A stretch of 64,000 nucleotides of DNA from an uncultured Bacteroidales bacterium (GTDB lineage: Bacteria > Bacteroidota > Bacteroidia > Bacteroidales > Paludibacteraceae), in contig UQNE01000014.1 in NCBI GenBank assembly GCA_900542355.1, positions 1-64,000 of the forward strand, written 5' to 3'. The translations under genes were made by a program, and so were the position numbers. The notes below the pieces were generated by a model. That model searched no databases and was not told where the DNA came from. It worked only from the letters and a program-made list of their open reading frames with translations. Of the stretch, positions 42,251 through 50,892 are shown piece by piece; the stretch's first letter is position 1; each line of letters starts with the position of its first letter.

Positions 42251-43155
42251 TAGAATGGCAGAAAAAATAACATTATTTTTGTCTCATCGGTATGGCTTTG
42301 TATCGTGTATTGCGCTTATGGGGGTCTTCGTTAACGGTTAATAGGTCATTAAACATATAATTATCATGTAATTAGACATATAATTATGCATTGTGCATTC
42401 ATCATTATGCATTGAATAAAGCATTCCGGATTTGAGGCGGTTGCCCCGAGGTTTTGCAGGACTATTGCGGTGTTTAGATAGGGCTTGGGTACTGTCGGAT
42501 TACGGTTAGCCTACGGTCGGATTTGCTTAATCACCGCATAATCACCCCTTAATCACCCCTTAATCACCGCATAATCACCGCATAACGACCCGATATCGAC
42601 TCGGTATGGTCTCGGTATTGACTCAGCGTAGATAAATGCGCAATGCATAAGGGCACTGCTACCAAAATACTGACATCACTTTTGGCAGATGACGCACTTT
42701 TGGCAGGACAGAACAACCATACTGACATCTTTGCAGTCGGCTTTACCATTGCAAATACTACGCTATGTGCAGGAAAATCATTTTCCATACGCATGGATAG
42801 CACACCTTCTATTTATTTTTGCTTGGGTGTAGGTGCATGGCATAGATTTTGTACTTACCTTATCGCTCTTTCATTTGTGGCTGAATGCAAATTCTTTCGG
42901 TCTCAAGTATGCGCAAAGAGAACAAAAACGAGATTAAAAGACAATGATTAAATCGCAATGAAAAGTTGCGATTAGAGATTAAAAGCAAGGCGCATTTCTT
43001 GGGACATCTATCCTCCTTGGAGGGTAGCAACGGTTTTCCCATTTTGAAGTAGAGTAAGTGCTAAGCGTGATGAAAAAGGCTGTGTGGTGTATGCTTTTTT
43101 GCACTTTGTAGGTATTTTACTATGTAGGCTGCCATAATTTGGCACTATGTAGTAG
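42251..43155. other. 900-base repeat-rich intergenic region
   Basis: It holds a copy of the dispersed AT-rich repeat (42325-42414), the 11-bp array (42490-42626), and an 8-bp hairpin (AATCGCAA at 42951, TTGCGATT at 42966). Open frames of 79 and 102 codons on opposite strands (42564-42951) have no recognisable features and I leave them out. Confidence 0.5.
42490..42626. repeat. Degenerate 11-bp tandem array, twelve units
   Basis: Three 11-mers (TACTGTCGGAT, TACGGTTAGCC, TACGGTCGGAT; 42490-42522), five bases, then nine gapless 11-mers (42528-42626) beginning TAATCACCGCA and TAATCACCCCT and drifting to TATCGACTCGG, TATGGTCTCGG and TATTGACTCAG. Every unit in both blocks starts with TA. Confidence 0.85.
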
Positions 43156-43163
43156 TACTTTTG
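43156..43163 (+). promoter_or_regulatory. -7 box of the AAA+ gene
   Basis: TACTTTTG, 45 bases before the ATG at 43209. No TTG stands at the 20-bp distance, so the site is less certain than others. Confidence 0.5.
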
Positions 43164-43208
43164 CACCGCAAAACAATAATGCAACCAATTAATAAACAAT
43201 AATTGCTT

Positions 43209-44858
43209 ATGGAAACAAATTCTTTAGAGTCGCTAAATTTGGTTCAACTGCTCGAAAAAGCAGATAGTTTCTTGCGTAAATCTAAGATGCAAGATGATAA
43301 GGTGCAAGGTGCAGAACCCTACTTGCAACAGTTGATGCAACGCCTCAACCTTTCGCACGATGAGGCTATGGCTCTCAGTTGCGTTTTCAACCTCAATGAC
43401 CTTGGAGACATCTCTGCGGTAAATCTGAGCCGATACTTCGATTGCAGACCGTTGCAGGTGATGCAGTTGCGTGGTGCATTGGACAGCCTTTGCGAGAAAG
43501 AGTTGCTTTGCTCATTCAAGAGCCGAATGGAAAATGCCACCCACTATATCGTCTCGGAAAAGGTGATTTCGTCGATTATACAAAACAAAATGCCGGAGAA
43601 GAAGAACTATAAGGGGCTGTCTGCCGAGGATTGGATTAAAGAACTCGACAGTTTGTTCAGTGCAGCATCTAATAATGAACTTACACAATCGCGACTCGCC
43701 AAACATATCTTGGAACTTGTAGAATTGAATCCACAGTTGCAATTAGTAAAGTATGTGAAACAGCTGCAACTCGATGAGGACACTGTGGTCTTCTTGTTGG
43801 CAACAATGTGTATGTTTGTATGCGATGGAGATGATGGTGTAATGTCGCACGATGTAGAAGATTTCGTTGATGCAGATGTGCTTAACTGCATCGTGCGCGC
43901 CATACGCCGAGGTAACTACCATTTGATAAAGAAGGGTATATTAGAGAATGGTTGTCTGGGAGGACATGCAGACCCCTCTGCTTGGAAACTGACCGACGCG
44001 GCAAAGCAGGATTGGTTGAGCGAACTGGAGATTAACTTTGCAGCCGACATCAATGTAGGGCTCAAGATGCCGGACAGCATTGCCGAGAAGCAACTCTATT
44101 TCAATCCGGTGGTTACCAAGCAGGTGGAGCAACTCAAATCGCTGCTCATGCCGGAGCGTCTGAGCAAGGTACAAGAGCGATTGGCAAAGCACAACATGCG
44201 TCGCGGATTTGCTTGTATCTTCTATGGCGGCCCCGGAACGGGCAAGACCGAGACGGCTTACCAACTGGCCCGCGCTACGGGGCGTGCCGTAATGCAAGTG
44301 GATATACCTAATATGCGTAGCAAGTGGGTGGGTGATACGGAAAAGAACATCAAAGCCACTTTCGACCGCTATCGTGACTGCTGCAAGAAAATGCCTGTAC
44401 AGCCTATCTTGCTATTCAATGAGGCAGACGCTATCCTCGGTAAGCGTAGCGCAGATACCGAACACAGCGTGGAGAAGATGGAGAACGCTATGCAGAACAT
44501 CATCTTGCAAGAGATGGAGACACTCGACGGCATTATGATTGCTACCACTAACCTGACGGGCAACTTAGACAGTGCTTTCGAGCGACGCTTCCTCTACAAG
44601 ATAGAGTTCCCGAAACCTACGCCCCAGGAGAGCCGGCATATATGGCATGCGATGTTGCCCGAACTGGCAGACAACGATGCTCTTTCGCTTGCCCAAAAAT
44701 ATAATTTCTCCGGCGGGCAGATAGAGAATATAGCCCGCAAGCAGGTGATACACAATATATTAGATGACATCGAAGGGATAGACATGTCGTCTATACAAGA
44801 GGCGTGCGACAACGAACTCATCAACAAGCGACAAGGCAAAGCCATAGGCTTCTGCTAA
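43209..44858 (+). CDS. AAA+ ATPase
   Basis: Protein of 549 residues with an N-terminal helical region (1-300) unlike any domain I know and a C-terminal AAA+ module. Walker A is FYGGPGTGKTETA, Walker B LLFNEADAILG, sensor 1 ATTN, and the arginine finger region SAFERRFLYKIEFP; a C-terminal lid follows. Such modules remodel proteins, like the FtsH/CDC48 type. There is no protease domain or membrane helix. The start is ATG 43209; two upstream codons in frame (TTG CTT) lack support. Next on the same strand are a WYL regulator and a DEDD exonuclease. Confidence 0.82.
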   Translation: METNSLESLNLVQLLEKADSFLRKSKMQDDKVQGAEPYLQQLMQRLNLSHDEAMALSCVFNLNDLGDISAVNLSRYFDCRPLQVMQLRGALDSLCEKELLCSFKSRMENATHYIVSEKVISSIIQNKMPEKKNYKGLSAEDWIKELDSLFSAASNNELTQSRLAKHILELVELNPQLQLVKYVKQLQLDEDTVVFLLATMCMFVCDGDDGVMSHDVEDFVDADVLNCIVRAIRRGNYHLIKKGILENGCLGGHADPSAWKLTDAAKQDWLSELEINFAADINVGLKMPDSIAEKQLYFNPVVTKQVEQLKSLLMPERLSKVQERLAKHNMRRGFACIFYGGPGTGKTETAYQLARATGRAVMQVDIPNMRSKWVGDTEKNIKATFDRYRDCCKKMPVQPILLFNEADAILGKRSADTEHSVEKMENAMQNIILQEMETLDGIMIATTNLTGNLDSAFERRFLYKIEFPKPTPQESRHIWHAMLPELADNDALSLAQKYNFSGGQIENIARKQVIHNILDDIEGIDMSSIQEACDNELINKRQGKAIGFC

Positions 44859-44868
44859 CTGTTTATTT

Positions 44869-44936
44869 CGGCACAAAGTGGTATAAAACTTGGCATTAGG
44901 TTGCATAACCCGTCAAAAGTTTGTACCTTTGTGCCG
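44869..44936. promoter_or_regulatory. 10-bp inverted repeat around the WYL promoter
   Basis: CGGCACAAAG (44869-44878) and CTTTGTGCCG (44927-44936) are perfect inverse copies, 48 bases apart. The right arm covers most of the -7 box and the start point, so a protein bound to both arms would repress. Autoregulation by the WYL protein is a guess. Confidence 0.5.
44901..44931 (+). promoter_or_regulatory. Promoter of the WYL regulator gene
   Basis: TTG (44901-44903), 20-bp gap, TACCTTTG (44924-44931); the ATG at 44979 is about 42 bases after the expected start. Confidence 0.7.
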
Positions 44937-44978
44937 TAATTATTGCTGCTTTGTTTGTTCCACTTAATCGGTTCGCTT

Positions 44979-45905
44979 ATGCCTAAGCAAAACTCATCTG
45001 TATTGTTCAACCGCTATATTTGGTTGGTCGAACTCATCTACTCGGCGGGGCATATCTCGCGTGAGGAAATCGACCGTCGTTGGAGCCGTTCGTCGCTCAA
45101 CTACGACCACGAGACCCAAATCCCCGAACGCACTTTTCATCGCTACAAGGAGGCGATACAAGAACTATTCCAAATAGACATAGCCTTCAGTAAATCAAGC
45201 GGTTACTACATCCGCAATACCTCCGATATTCAGCGCGACCAACTGCGCCAATGGTTGATAAGCACCTTTGCGGCAGAGAACTTGCTGAGCGAATGTACGC
45301 AACTGCGCAGCCGTATCGTCTTGGAGGATATTCCTTCCGGAAAGGAGTATCTGACGCCTATCATCGAGGCTATGCGCGATAGTGTCAAGATACAGTTTAC
45401 CCACCGCAGTTTCTACCGCAATACACCTTCCGAGGTGCTCCTTGCACCCTATTGTGTGCGTATCTTCAGGCAGCGGTGGTATGTGTTAGGCAAGCCTGAG
45501 AACTTAGACGACCTTCGTATCTATGCGCTTGACCGTGTGCTGTCGCTGGAGCGCACCGCCGAGTCGTTTGTGATGCCGACCGATTTTGATGCAGAGCGTT
45601 ACTTTGCCGACCGCTATGGGGTCTATATGGGTAAGCATACGCCCGAACTGGTGCGTATTCGTGTCGATTCCATGCAGTCGTGCTACTTTCGCTCGCTGCC
45701 CATACATTCGTCGCAAGAGGAGATAGAGCGGAACGAGGACTACTCGGTCTTCCGGTTCTTTCTGGTGCCCACTTTTGAGTTTAACCAGCAGATACTCTCC
45801 TATGGTGCGGCTATCGAGGTGCTGTCCCCTAAGTGGTTGCGCGAGCAGATGAGGCAAGAGTTTATCATGCTCAACAAGATTTATAGCGAAGAGAACGAAG
45901 AATAA
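44979..45905 (+). CDS. WYL-domain transcriptional regulator
   Basis: Regulator of 308 residues. The N-terminal part (about 8-85) is a winged helix (ISREEIDRRW, ERTFHRYKEAIQELF). The WYL domain (about 130-210) contains FTHRSFYRNTPSEVLLAPYC, RQRWYVLGKPEN and LRIYALDRVLSLE; WYL domains sense nucleotides or nucleic acid and often control defence or DNA-repair genes. The C-terminal WCX extension ends the protein. I place the start at ATG 44979; the TTG at 44943 lies only about five bases after the predicted transcription start. The exonuclease gene follows after 34 bases. Confidence 0.88.
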   Translation: MPKQNSSVLFNRYIWLVELIYSAGHISREEIDRRWSRSSLNYDHETQIPERTFHRYKEAIQELFQIDIAFSKSSGYYIRNTSDIQRDQLRQWLISTFAAENLLSECTQLRSRIVLEDIPSGKEYLTPIIEAMRDSVKIQFTHRSFYRNTPSEVLLAPYCVRIFRQRWYVLGKPENLDDLRIYALDRVLSLERTAESFVMPTDFDAERYFADRYGVYMGKHTPELVRIRVDSMQSCYFRSLPIHSSQEEIERNEDYSVFRFFLVPTFEFNQQILSYGAAIEVLSPKWLREQMRQEFIMLNKIYSEENEE

Positions 45906-45939
45906 CTTATAGTGTTAAAAAGATACAAAGAATATACCG

Positions 45940-46461
45940 ATGAATGATTTTATAGCAATCGATTTTGAGACCGCCAACGGTTGCCGCTCCAGTGTATGCA
46001 GCGTGGGAGTGGTAATGGTGCGCAATGGCGAGATAGCCGATAGTTTCTACTCGCTCATTCGCCCGATGCCCAATTATTACGCCTCGTTCTGCCAAGAGGT
46101 GCACGGGTTGTGTGCTGCCGATACCAATGCTGCTTCAGCGTTCCCCGAGGTATGGGAGTGTGTGGAGGAGAAGATACACGAGGTGTACCCCGATACGCCT
46201 ATCGACCTGCTGCCTTTTGTTGCCCACAACTCTCGCTTTGATGAGGGCTGCCTGCGAGCAGTCTTTGCTACCTACCAACTCAGGTATCCCGAATATATGT
46301 TTATGGATACGCTTAGTGCCTCTCGACGCCGTTTTGGTTCTGCGTTGCCCAATCATCAACTCCAGACCGTTGCTGCCGCTTGCGGATACGACCTTACTTG
46401 CCACCACCATGCCTTGGCAGACGCTGAAGCCTGCGCACATATAGCCTTGACTATCTTCTAA
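45940..46461 (+). CDS. DEDDh 3-prime to 5-prime exonuclease
   Basis: Exonuclease of the RNase T/DnaQ fold, 173 residues. The DEDDh residues are visible: IDFETANG (D and E, about 8-10), HNSRFDEGCL (D) and HHHALADAEACAH (general-base His and final Asp). The substrate may be single-stranded DNA or RNA. It is 34 bases downstream of the WYL regulator, so it is likely co-transcribed and regulated with it. The remaining lobe, including VHGLCAADT, matches stand-alone epsilon-like proteins of Bacteroidota. Confidence 0.9.
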   Translation: MNDFIAIDFETANGCRSSVCSVGVVMVRNGEIADSFYSLIRPMPNYYASFCQEVHGLCAADTNAASAFPEVWECVEEKIHEVYPDTPIDLLPFVAHNSRFDEGCLRAVFATYQLRYPEYMFMDTLSASRRRFGSALPNHQLQTVAAACGYDLTCHHHALADAEACAHIALTIF

Positions 46462-46486
46462 TACACATACAATGAAGAATGCGACC

Positions 46487-46517
46487 TCCCCCAGCCCCTC
46501 CAAGGGAGGGGATGGGC
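46487..46517. repeat. CCCTCC/GGAGGG palindromic intergenic element
   Basis: CCCCTCC, three-base loop, GGAGGGG. Related elements lie near 50756-50786 and 56450-56475. Too short to be a gene; possibly a dispersed palindrome. Confidence 0.5.
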
Positions 46518-46541
46518 AGAATAGATGGACTAAGGAATCAA

Positions 46542-46604
46542 TCTAGAGATTCTAGGAAATCTAGACATTCTAGACATTCTAGATATTCTAGATATTCTAG
46601 GGTA
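46542..46604. repeat. 9-bp tandem TCTAG repeat, seven units
   Basis: TCTAG begins at 46542, 46551, 46560, 46569, 46578, 46587 and 46596, strictly every nine bases. It sits between the convergent exonuclease and transporter genes. Confidence 0.85.
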
Positions 46605-46649
46605 TTATGCATTCATCATTATGCATTATGCATTATGCATTGGTCGTTG

Positions 46650-48317
46650 CTATGAGCAGAAGAATATGATGAGCAGTTGTGCTGCCATGACGCGGAGGAA
46701 AGTGGTGAAGGGATAGACGGTGGCATAAGCGACGGAGGCTTGGTCGTTGCGCCCGGAAAGGCTCTCGGCATAGGCCAGTGCGGGTGCTGCCGTCATGGCT
46801 CCTGCCAAAAGCCCCATGACTTTGAAATAGTTGATGTGGAGGCCCTGATACGCCACGAATCCGATAATAAGAAGTGGTACCATGGTGATGATAAAGCCAT
46901 AGAGAATCCACATATATCCTCCCTGCATGATAGTATCGACGAAATGCTCTCCGGCTTCGAGGCCGAGAGCAGCCAAGAAGAGTGTGAGTCCGACTTGGCG
47001 GAGCATCATATTGGCACTGGTGGTGGCGAAAGTCACCATGTTATAATAGGGTCCGAATCGCCCGATTAGTAGTGCGACAATGAGTGAGCCACCAGCCAAG
47101 CCGAGGCGGAAAGTCTGATTGAGGCCGGGCAATGGGATGGGGAGAATACCGAGCAAGACGCCCATCATAATACCGAAGAAGACGGGCAGGAGGTTAGGAA
47201 TATCGAGGCGTTTGAGTTCGTTGCCGAAAGTCTCTGCGACGCGTTGTACATCGGCTTTATCGCCGACAACTATGAGTCTGTCGCCTAACTGTAGTACGAG
47301 TTCGGGGGTGGCGAGGAGGTCAATACCTGCTCGATTGACTCGTGTGATCGTGGCGTGGTACTGTGAGCGAAGGTTGAACGAGGCAATGCGTTTGCCGTTG
47401 CACTCGGGACGCGTAACGGCGATACGGCGTGAGATAAGGTGGTCGGAGTTTTCCTTAGAGGAGAAAGAATAGTTCTTGACGGTGCCCAGGAGTCGGAGGG
47501 CATCGAGGTGCTGCTTATCGGTAAGAATGCGAATAATATCTCCGTTGCCGAAAGTGGTCTGTTCGGAAACTAATTCGTCGGTGCCATCGGGTCGGATGAC
47601 TCGGCTGACAATCATCTTGATAGGGCAAAGCGTCTGCAATCGTGCGATGGTAAGGGTAGTGATTTGAGGGTTATGGAGGGTGATATCAACGCAGACAGGC
47701 TTCTCGCTGTCGTCGGCGGTATCGTTCTCGGTTAGGAGTCGTTGTTCCTCTTGCGGCAGTTTGACGCGGAGACAAAGGCGTATCATCTCGAAGGCGAGGA
47801 TAGTACCGACAATACTGAGGGGGTATGCTACGGCATAGCCTGTAGCCACATTGGGTGAGACATAGCCAAGGACATCGCTGCATGCTTGTTGCACGGCCGC
47901 CAAGGCGGGTGTACTAGCCACGGCACCGGACAAGACGCCATCGAGGGTATCCATGCCGAGGGGAGTGAGATAATAGAGTGCGATAGTAGTGAGGCAGCCG
48001 AGCAAGACGAACGCCGTGGCGAGGAGATTGAGTTGGAGCCCGCCACGCTTAAAGGGTGAGAAAGAGGGACCGACTTGCAAGCCGATAGAATAGACGAAGA
48101 GGATAAGTCCAAAGTCGTTGGCAAAATGTGCGACATCGGGCTTGATATGGATACCCAAAGCCGAGACGGCAATTCCGACAAAGAGCACCCAAGTAACGCC
48201 AAGAGAGAAATGACCGATACGCGCTCGCTCACCGAGCCAAAGGCCCAGCGTAATAACCAGCGTCAGCACCAGGATAGATTGGGTGATGGTAGGGGTAAAG
48301 AGAAATGATAGGTTCAT
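46650..48317 (-). CDS. AspT/YidE-like transporter
   Basis: Putative transporter of 555 residues from the aspartate-alanine exchanger family. About five N-terminal helices (GLWLGERARIGHFSLGVTW, the DFGLILFVYSIGLQVGPSF segment), a central cytosolic region with two TrkA-C-like domains (about 200-370; VRIRVTRP-like segments, LVLQLGDRLIVVGDK) and five C-terminal helices (GSLIVALLIGRFG, LGLEAGEHF, GAMTAAPALAYAES). Both halves have the GxxxG-rich pattern of the family. The substrate is unknown. The gene is single on the minus strand; no promoter matches the consensus well. Confidence 0.85.
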   Translation of the reverse strand: MNLSFLFTPTITQSILVLTLVITLGLWLGERARIGHFSLGVTWVLFVGIAVSALGIHIKPDVAHFANDFGLILFVYSIGLQVGPSFSPFKRGGLQLNLLATAFVLLGCLTTIALYYLTPLGMDTLDGVLSGAVASTPALAAVQQACSDVLGYVSPNVATGYAVAYPLSIVGTILAFEMIRLCLRVKLPQEEQRLLTENDTADDSEKPVCVDITLHNPQITTLTIARLQTLCPIKMIVSRVIRPDGTDELVSEQTTFGNGDIIRILTDKQHLDALRLLGTVKNYSFSSKENSDHLISRRIAVTRPECNGKRIASFNLRSQYHATITRVNRAGIDLLATPELVLQLGDRLIVVGDKADVQRVAETFGNELKRLDIPNLLPVFFGIMMGVLLGILPIPLPGLNQTFRLGLAGGSLIVALLIGRFGPYYNMVTFATTSANMMLRQVGLTLFLAALGLEAGEHFVDTIMQGGYMWILYGFIITMVPLLIIGFVAYQGLHINYFKVMGLLAGAMTAAPALAYAESLSGRNDQASVAYATVYPFTTFLRVMAAQLLIIFFCS

Positions 48318-48509
48318 AGTGTGGGTACTCCATTAAATGGCTCTAACCGGACTCCATTAAAGACCATATAAAAAGGCATTAAAAATTTTCTTTGTCCAGA
48401 ATGTAGAGACCCTGCTGCGCAGGTTGGTTCTCCGTTAACGGTTAATTGACGATTAAACATATAATTGCCATGTAATTGACCACTAATTATTTCTTGGGAA
48501 TATAGATGG

Positions 48510-48532
48510 TCTATATATTCTAGGATTTCTAT
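48510..48532. repeat. 9-bp TCTAT/TCTAG repeat, three units
   Basis: TCTAT (48510), TCTAG (48519), TCTAT (48528): the same 9-bp period as at 15846 and 46542, just after cinA (minus strand). Confidence 0.6.
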
Positions 48533-48545
48533 ATGGAATAGGGCA

Positions 48546-49799
48546 TTATGCATTATGAATTATGCATTCTTCATTGATAATGCGTATCATGCGGATGAGG
48601 GCTTGGGTGGAGGCACGGTCGGTGATTTGGTCTCGGAGTTTGCCCAAATGGAAACACTCGGCGGTAGTGCCTTGTGGAGTAGCCCATGCCATCCAGACCA
48701 TACCAACCGGTTTCTCGGGAGAGCCCCCATCAGGGCCTGCGATACCGCTGGTGGCGATAGCATAATCGGTGCCACACAAACGACGAACACCCTCAGCCAT
48801 CTCCCGAGCCACCTGTTCGCTGACTGCGCCAAAAGTATCCAAATTAGTTTGACTGACGCCTAACACGCTGTGTTTCACACTGTTGCTGTATGCGACGACC
48901 GAGCCAAGATAGAAAGCAGAACTGCCCGGGTGCTTATTGAGCAGAGCGGCTAACTTACCACCCGTGCAACTCTCAGCGGTAGCGATGGTCTGCTTGCGGG
49001 CTTTGAGCAGTGCGCCGAGATGAACTTCTAAGGGACTGTCATCGGTGGCAATCAAGTAATCACTGACCAAGACAGAGAGTTGTTGCAGTTGCTCATCTAT
49101 CTCGTCTTGAGTAGCCTCGCCATAAGAACTGAGTCGCAAGCGAATAGTGCCATCTTTAGGGAGGTAGGCTAAGTGTATGTATGGTGGAAGCGCGTTTTCG
49201 TATTGCTCAAGGCGTATGGCGAGAGCCGACTCGGAGATACCTGAGACCATGATAGTGCGGTGGATGATATTGGCTGCGGGGTGCAGATAGCGATTGATAT
49301 AGGGCAAAATCTGCTCATCCATAGCCACTTGCATCTCGTAAGGCACTCCGGGCATAGCGCAGAGCAGTTTATCGGCCTGATGGAACACCATGAGTGGTGC
49401 GCTTCCTACTCTATTGGGCAGAATATCAGCCGCTTGCGGTACGAGCCATTGGGTAGCCGTAAGACGATTGAGCACATCGGGTCGCTCGCGATAGAGATTA
49501 TATATGTGTTCGCGCACGCGCGTATCCTCGACCAGAGTAGTACCAAAATATTCACACATCACATGCTTGGTGATGTCGTCTTTGGTGGGCCCGAGACCGC
49601 CTGTAGTCAGCACGATGTCAGCACGCGAGAAAGCCTCGTCAAGAGCCGCGAGGATATGCCGTCGGTCATCGTGGATAGAAGTGATTTGATAGAGGTCGAT
49701 ACCCGCCTCGTTGAGGCGTTGCGCCATCCATGCGGAATTGGTATCGACGACTTGGCCGATGAGCAACTCATCGCCGATAGTGATTATTTCTGCGCGCAT
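48546..49799 (-). CDS. cinA: CinA-family nicotinamide-nucleotide amidase
   Basis: Protein of 417 residues combining a MoeA/MoaB-like N-terminal domain (IITIGDELLIGQVVDTNSAW; TTGGLGPTKDDITK; ADP-ribose pyrophosphatase in characterised CinA proteins) and the C-terminal PncC domain (about 255-410), which deamidates NMN: IATAESCTGGKLAALLN holds the nucleophile serine and AIATSGIAGPDGG the second motif. I start at MRAEIITIG (49799). The ATG four codons earlier is possible; both overlap the DUF3109 gene, which stops at 49784, so the two genes are one transcript. Confidence 0.93.
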   Translation of the reverse strand: MRAEIITIGDELLIGQVVDTNSAWMAQRLNEAGIDLYQITSIHDDRRHILAALDEAFSRADIVLTTGGLGPTKDDITKHVMCEYFGTTLVEDTRVREHIYNLYRERPDVLNRLTATQWLVPQAADILPNRVGSAPLMVFHQADKLLCAMPGVPYEMQVAMDEQILPYINRYLHPAANIIHRTIMVSGISESALAIRLEQYENALPPYIHLAYLPKDGTIRLRLSSYGEATQDEIDEQLQQLSVLVSDYLIATDDSPLEVHLGALLKARKQTIATAESCTGGKLAALLNKHPGSSAFYLGSVVAYSNSVKHSVLGVSQTNLDTFGAVSEQVAREMAEGVRRLCGTDYAIATSGIAGPDGGSPEKPVGMVWMAWATPQGTTAECFHLGKLRDQITDRASTQALIRMIRIINEECIIHNA

Positions 49800-50368
49800 T
49801 GTTTTTTCCATTCAGTAGCGGTTAAACAAAGTTCGTCATACCAGTCTTGCCCAAAGCGGCGAATGAGAGGTTCTTTAAGAAACCGGTAGATAGGGAGGTG
49901 TAGTTTTTTGCCTAATTGGCGTGCGCAATGGCAGACATCCCATCGATGATACTCCAAGCCCACCATATCACCCACTTGCGAAAGGCGAATGGGATAGAGG
50001 TGGCAGGAGATAGGCTTTTTGAAGTCGATACGCCCGGCGTTGTAGGCTTTCTCTATCAGGCAATAGCACCAGCCGTTATGGTCGGTGCGGGCAAAGATAC
50101 AGTCTTTACCATTGACGATAGAAGTAACACGGTCGCCTGTGGGGTCGTTGTAAGCAATGCCTTGCTGCGCCACCACTGCGCGTGCTTCCTTAGTCATATC
50201 GGGCAATAGGAGCGGCAGAATCTCGTTGATTTTCTGCTCTTCGAGAGCGTCGATAGGTGCGCCGGCATCGCCTTCTATACAGCAACACCCACGGCAAGTA
50301 TCAAGGTCGCAGCAGAACTCTTTCTCTAAGATGTCGAGACTAACCAGTGTATTTTGTATCAAAAACAT
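49784..50368 (-). CDS. DUF3109 cysteine-rich protein
   Basis: Protein of 194 residues with 11 or more cysteines, matching DUF3109. Key parts are FCCDLDTCRGCCCIEG (about 19-34), NGKDCIFARTDHNGWCYCLI and KKPISCHLYPIRL followed by DVCHCARQLG. The pattern resembles YkgJ-type zinc or iron-sulfur binding proteins, so a metal centre is likely. The role is unknown. It overlaps cinA by 16 bases and has a consensus promoter about 80-110 bases upstream. Confidence 0.9.
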   Translation of the reverse strand: MFLIQNTLVSLDILEKEFCCDLDTCRGCCCIEGDAGAPIDALEEQKINEILPLLLPDMTKEARAVVAQQGIAYNDPTGDRVTSIVNGKDCIFARTDHNGWCYCLIEKAYNAGRIDFKKPISCHLYPIRLSQVGDMVGLEYHRWDVCHCARQLGKKLHLPIYRFLKEPLIRRFGQDWYDELCLTATEWKKQCAQK

Positions 50369-50447
50369 CTCTAACCTCCCAAACTATTATTTGGTAGAAC
50401 CTTTTCCGTTTTTGGGGTATTTTGTAGAATCCTCCGTTTTAGGGCTG

Positions 50448-50478
50448 CAAAATTACTGCTTTTTTCTCGAATATGCAA
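50448..50478 (-). promoter_or_regulatory. Promoter of the DUF3109-cinA operon
   Basis: Minus-strand TTG (50478-50476), 20-bp gap, TAATTTTG (50455-50448). Confidence 0.7.
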
Positions 50479-50855
50479 GCCGAAAGCCTATTTGCTGGGC
50501 TTCTCCGTCAATGAGGGGGGGAGAAAAGTCCTCCGTTAACGATTAATTGACGATTAAACATATAATTACCATTGGTTTTTCAACATGTAATTATCATGTA
50601 ATTAGACATGTAATTGTTTGTCGTGGTTCTCCATATAGTTCGTTAAAAAGCCATATAAAACTGCGTATTTATTCTCCGTTAATTGCAATCAATAGACAAT
50701 TAATTCTCTGTATTTCTTCTATGTTTCTTCATTAAGTTCGTTAAACCTGCCCTTGCATAGCCCTCTCCCTTAGAGGGCTTGGGGAAATTTATGGCGACTT
50801 ATGTTGCCTAATGCTCTTGCAAAATAAAATAATTTGTAGGAAAATTCAAAAATAC
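50479..50855. repeat. Dispersed AT-rich intergenic repeat
   Basis: CTCCGTTAACGATTAATTG (50531-50549), ACATATAATTACC, CATGTAATTATCATGTAATT and GGTTCTCCATATAG in a row, plus the palindrome CCCTCTCCCTTAGAGGGC near 50761-50778. The same words recur at 33443, 42325, 48340 and 56500. Confidence 0.65.
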
Positions 50856-50886
50856 TTGCACAGGTTGTAAAAATGCAGTAACTTCG
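50856..50886 (+). promoter_or_regulatory. Promoter of candidate RNA copy C
   Basis: TTG (50856-50858), 20-bp gap, TAACTTCG (50879-50886), one mismatch from consensus. Predicted start near 50893. Confidence 0.55.
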
Positions 50887-50892
50887 CACCCA

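Noticed and set aside
42643..42951. Open frame of 102 codons upstream of the AAA+ gene
   Set aside because: An equally plausible antisense frame overlaps it, it begins beside the 11-bp array, and its residues show no domain or signal.
42950..43110. Possible fourth copy of the structured RNA
   Set aside because: Short resemblances only (TAGCAACGG, TTGCGATT); the GACATATT block and the 3-prime helix-terminator domain are not found.
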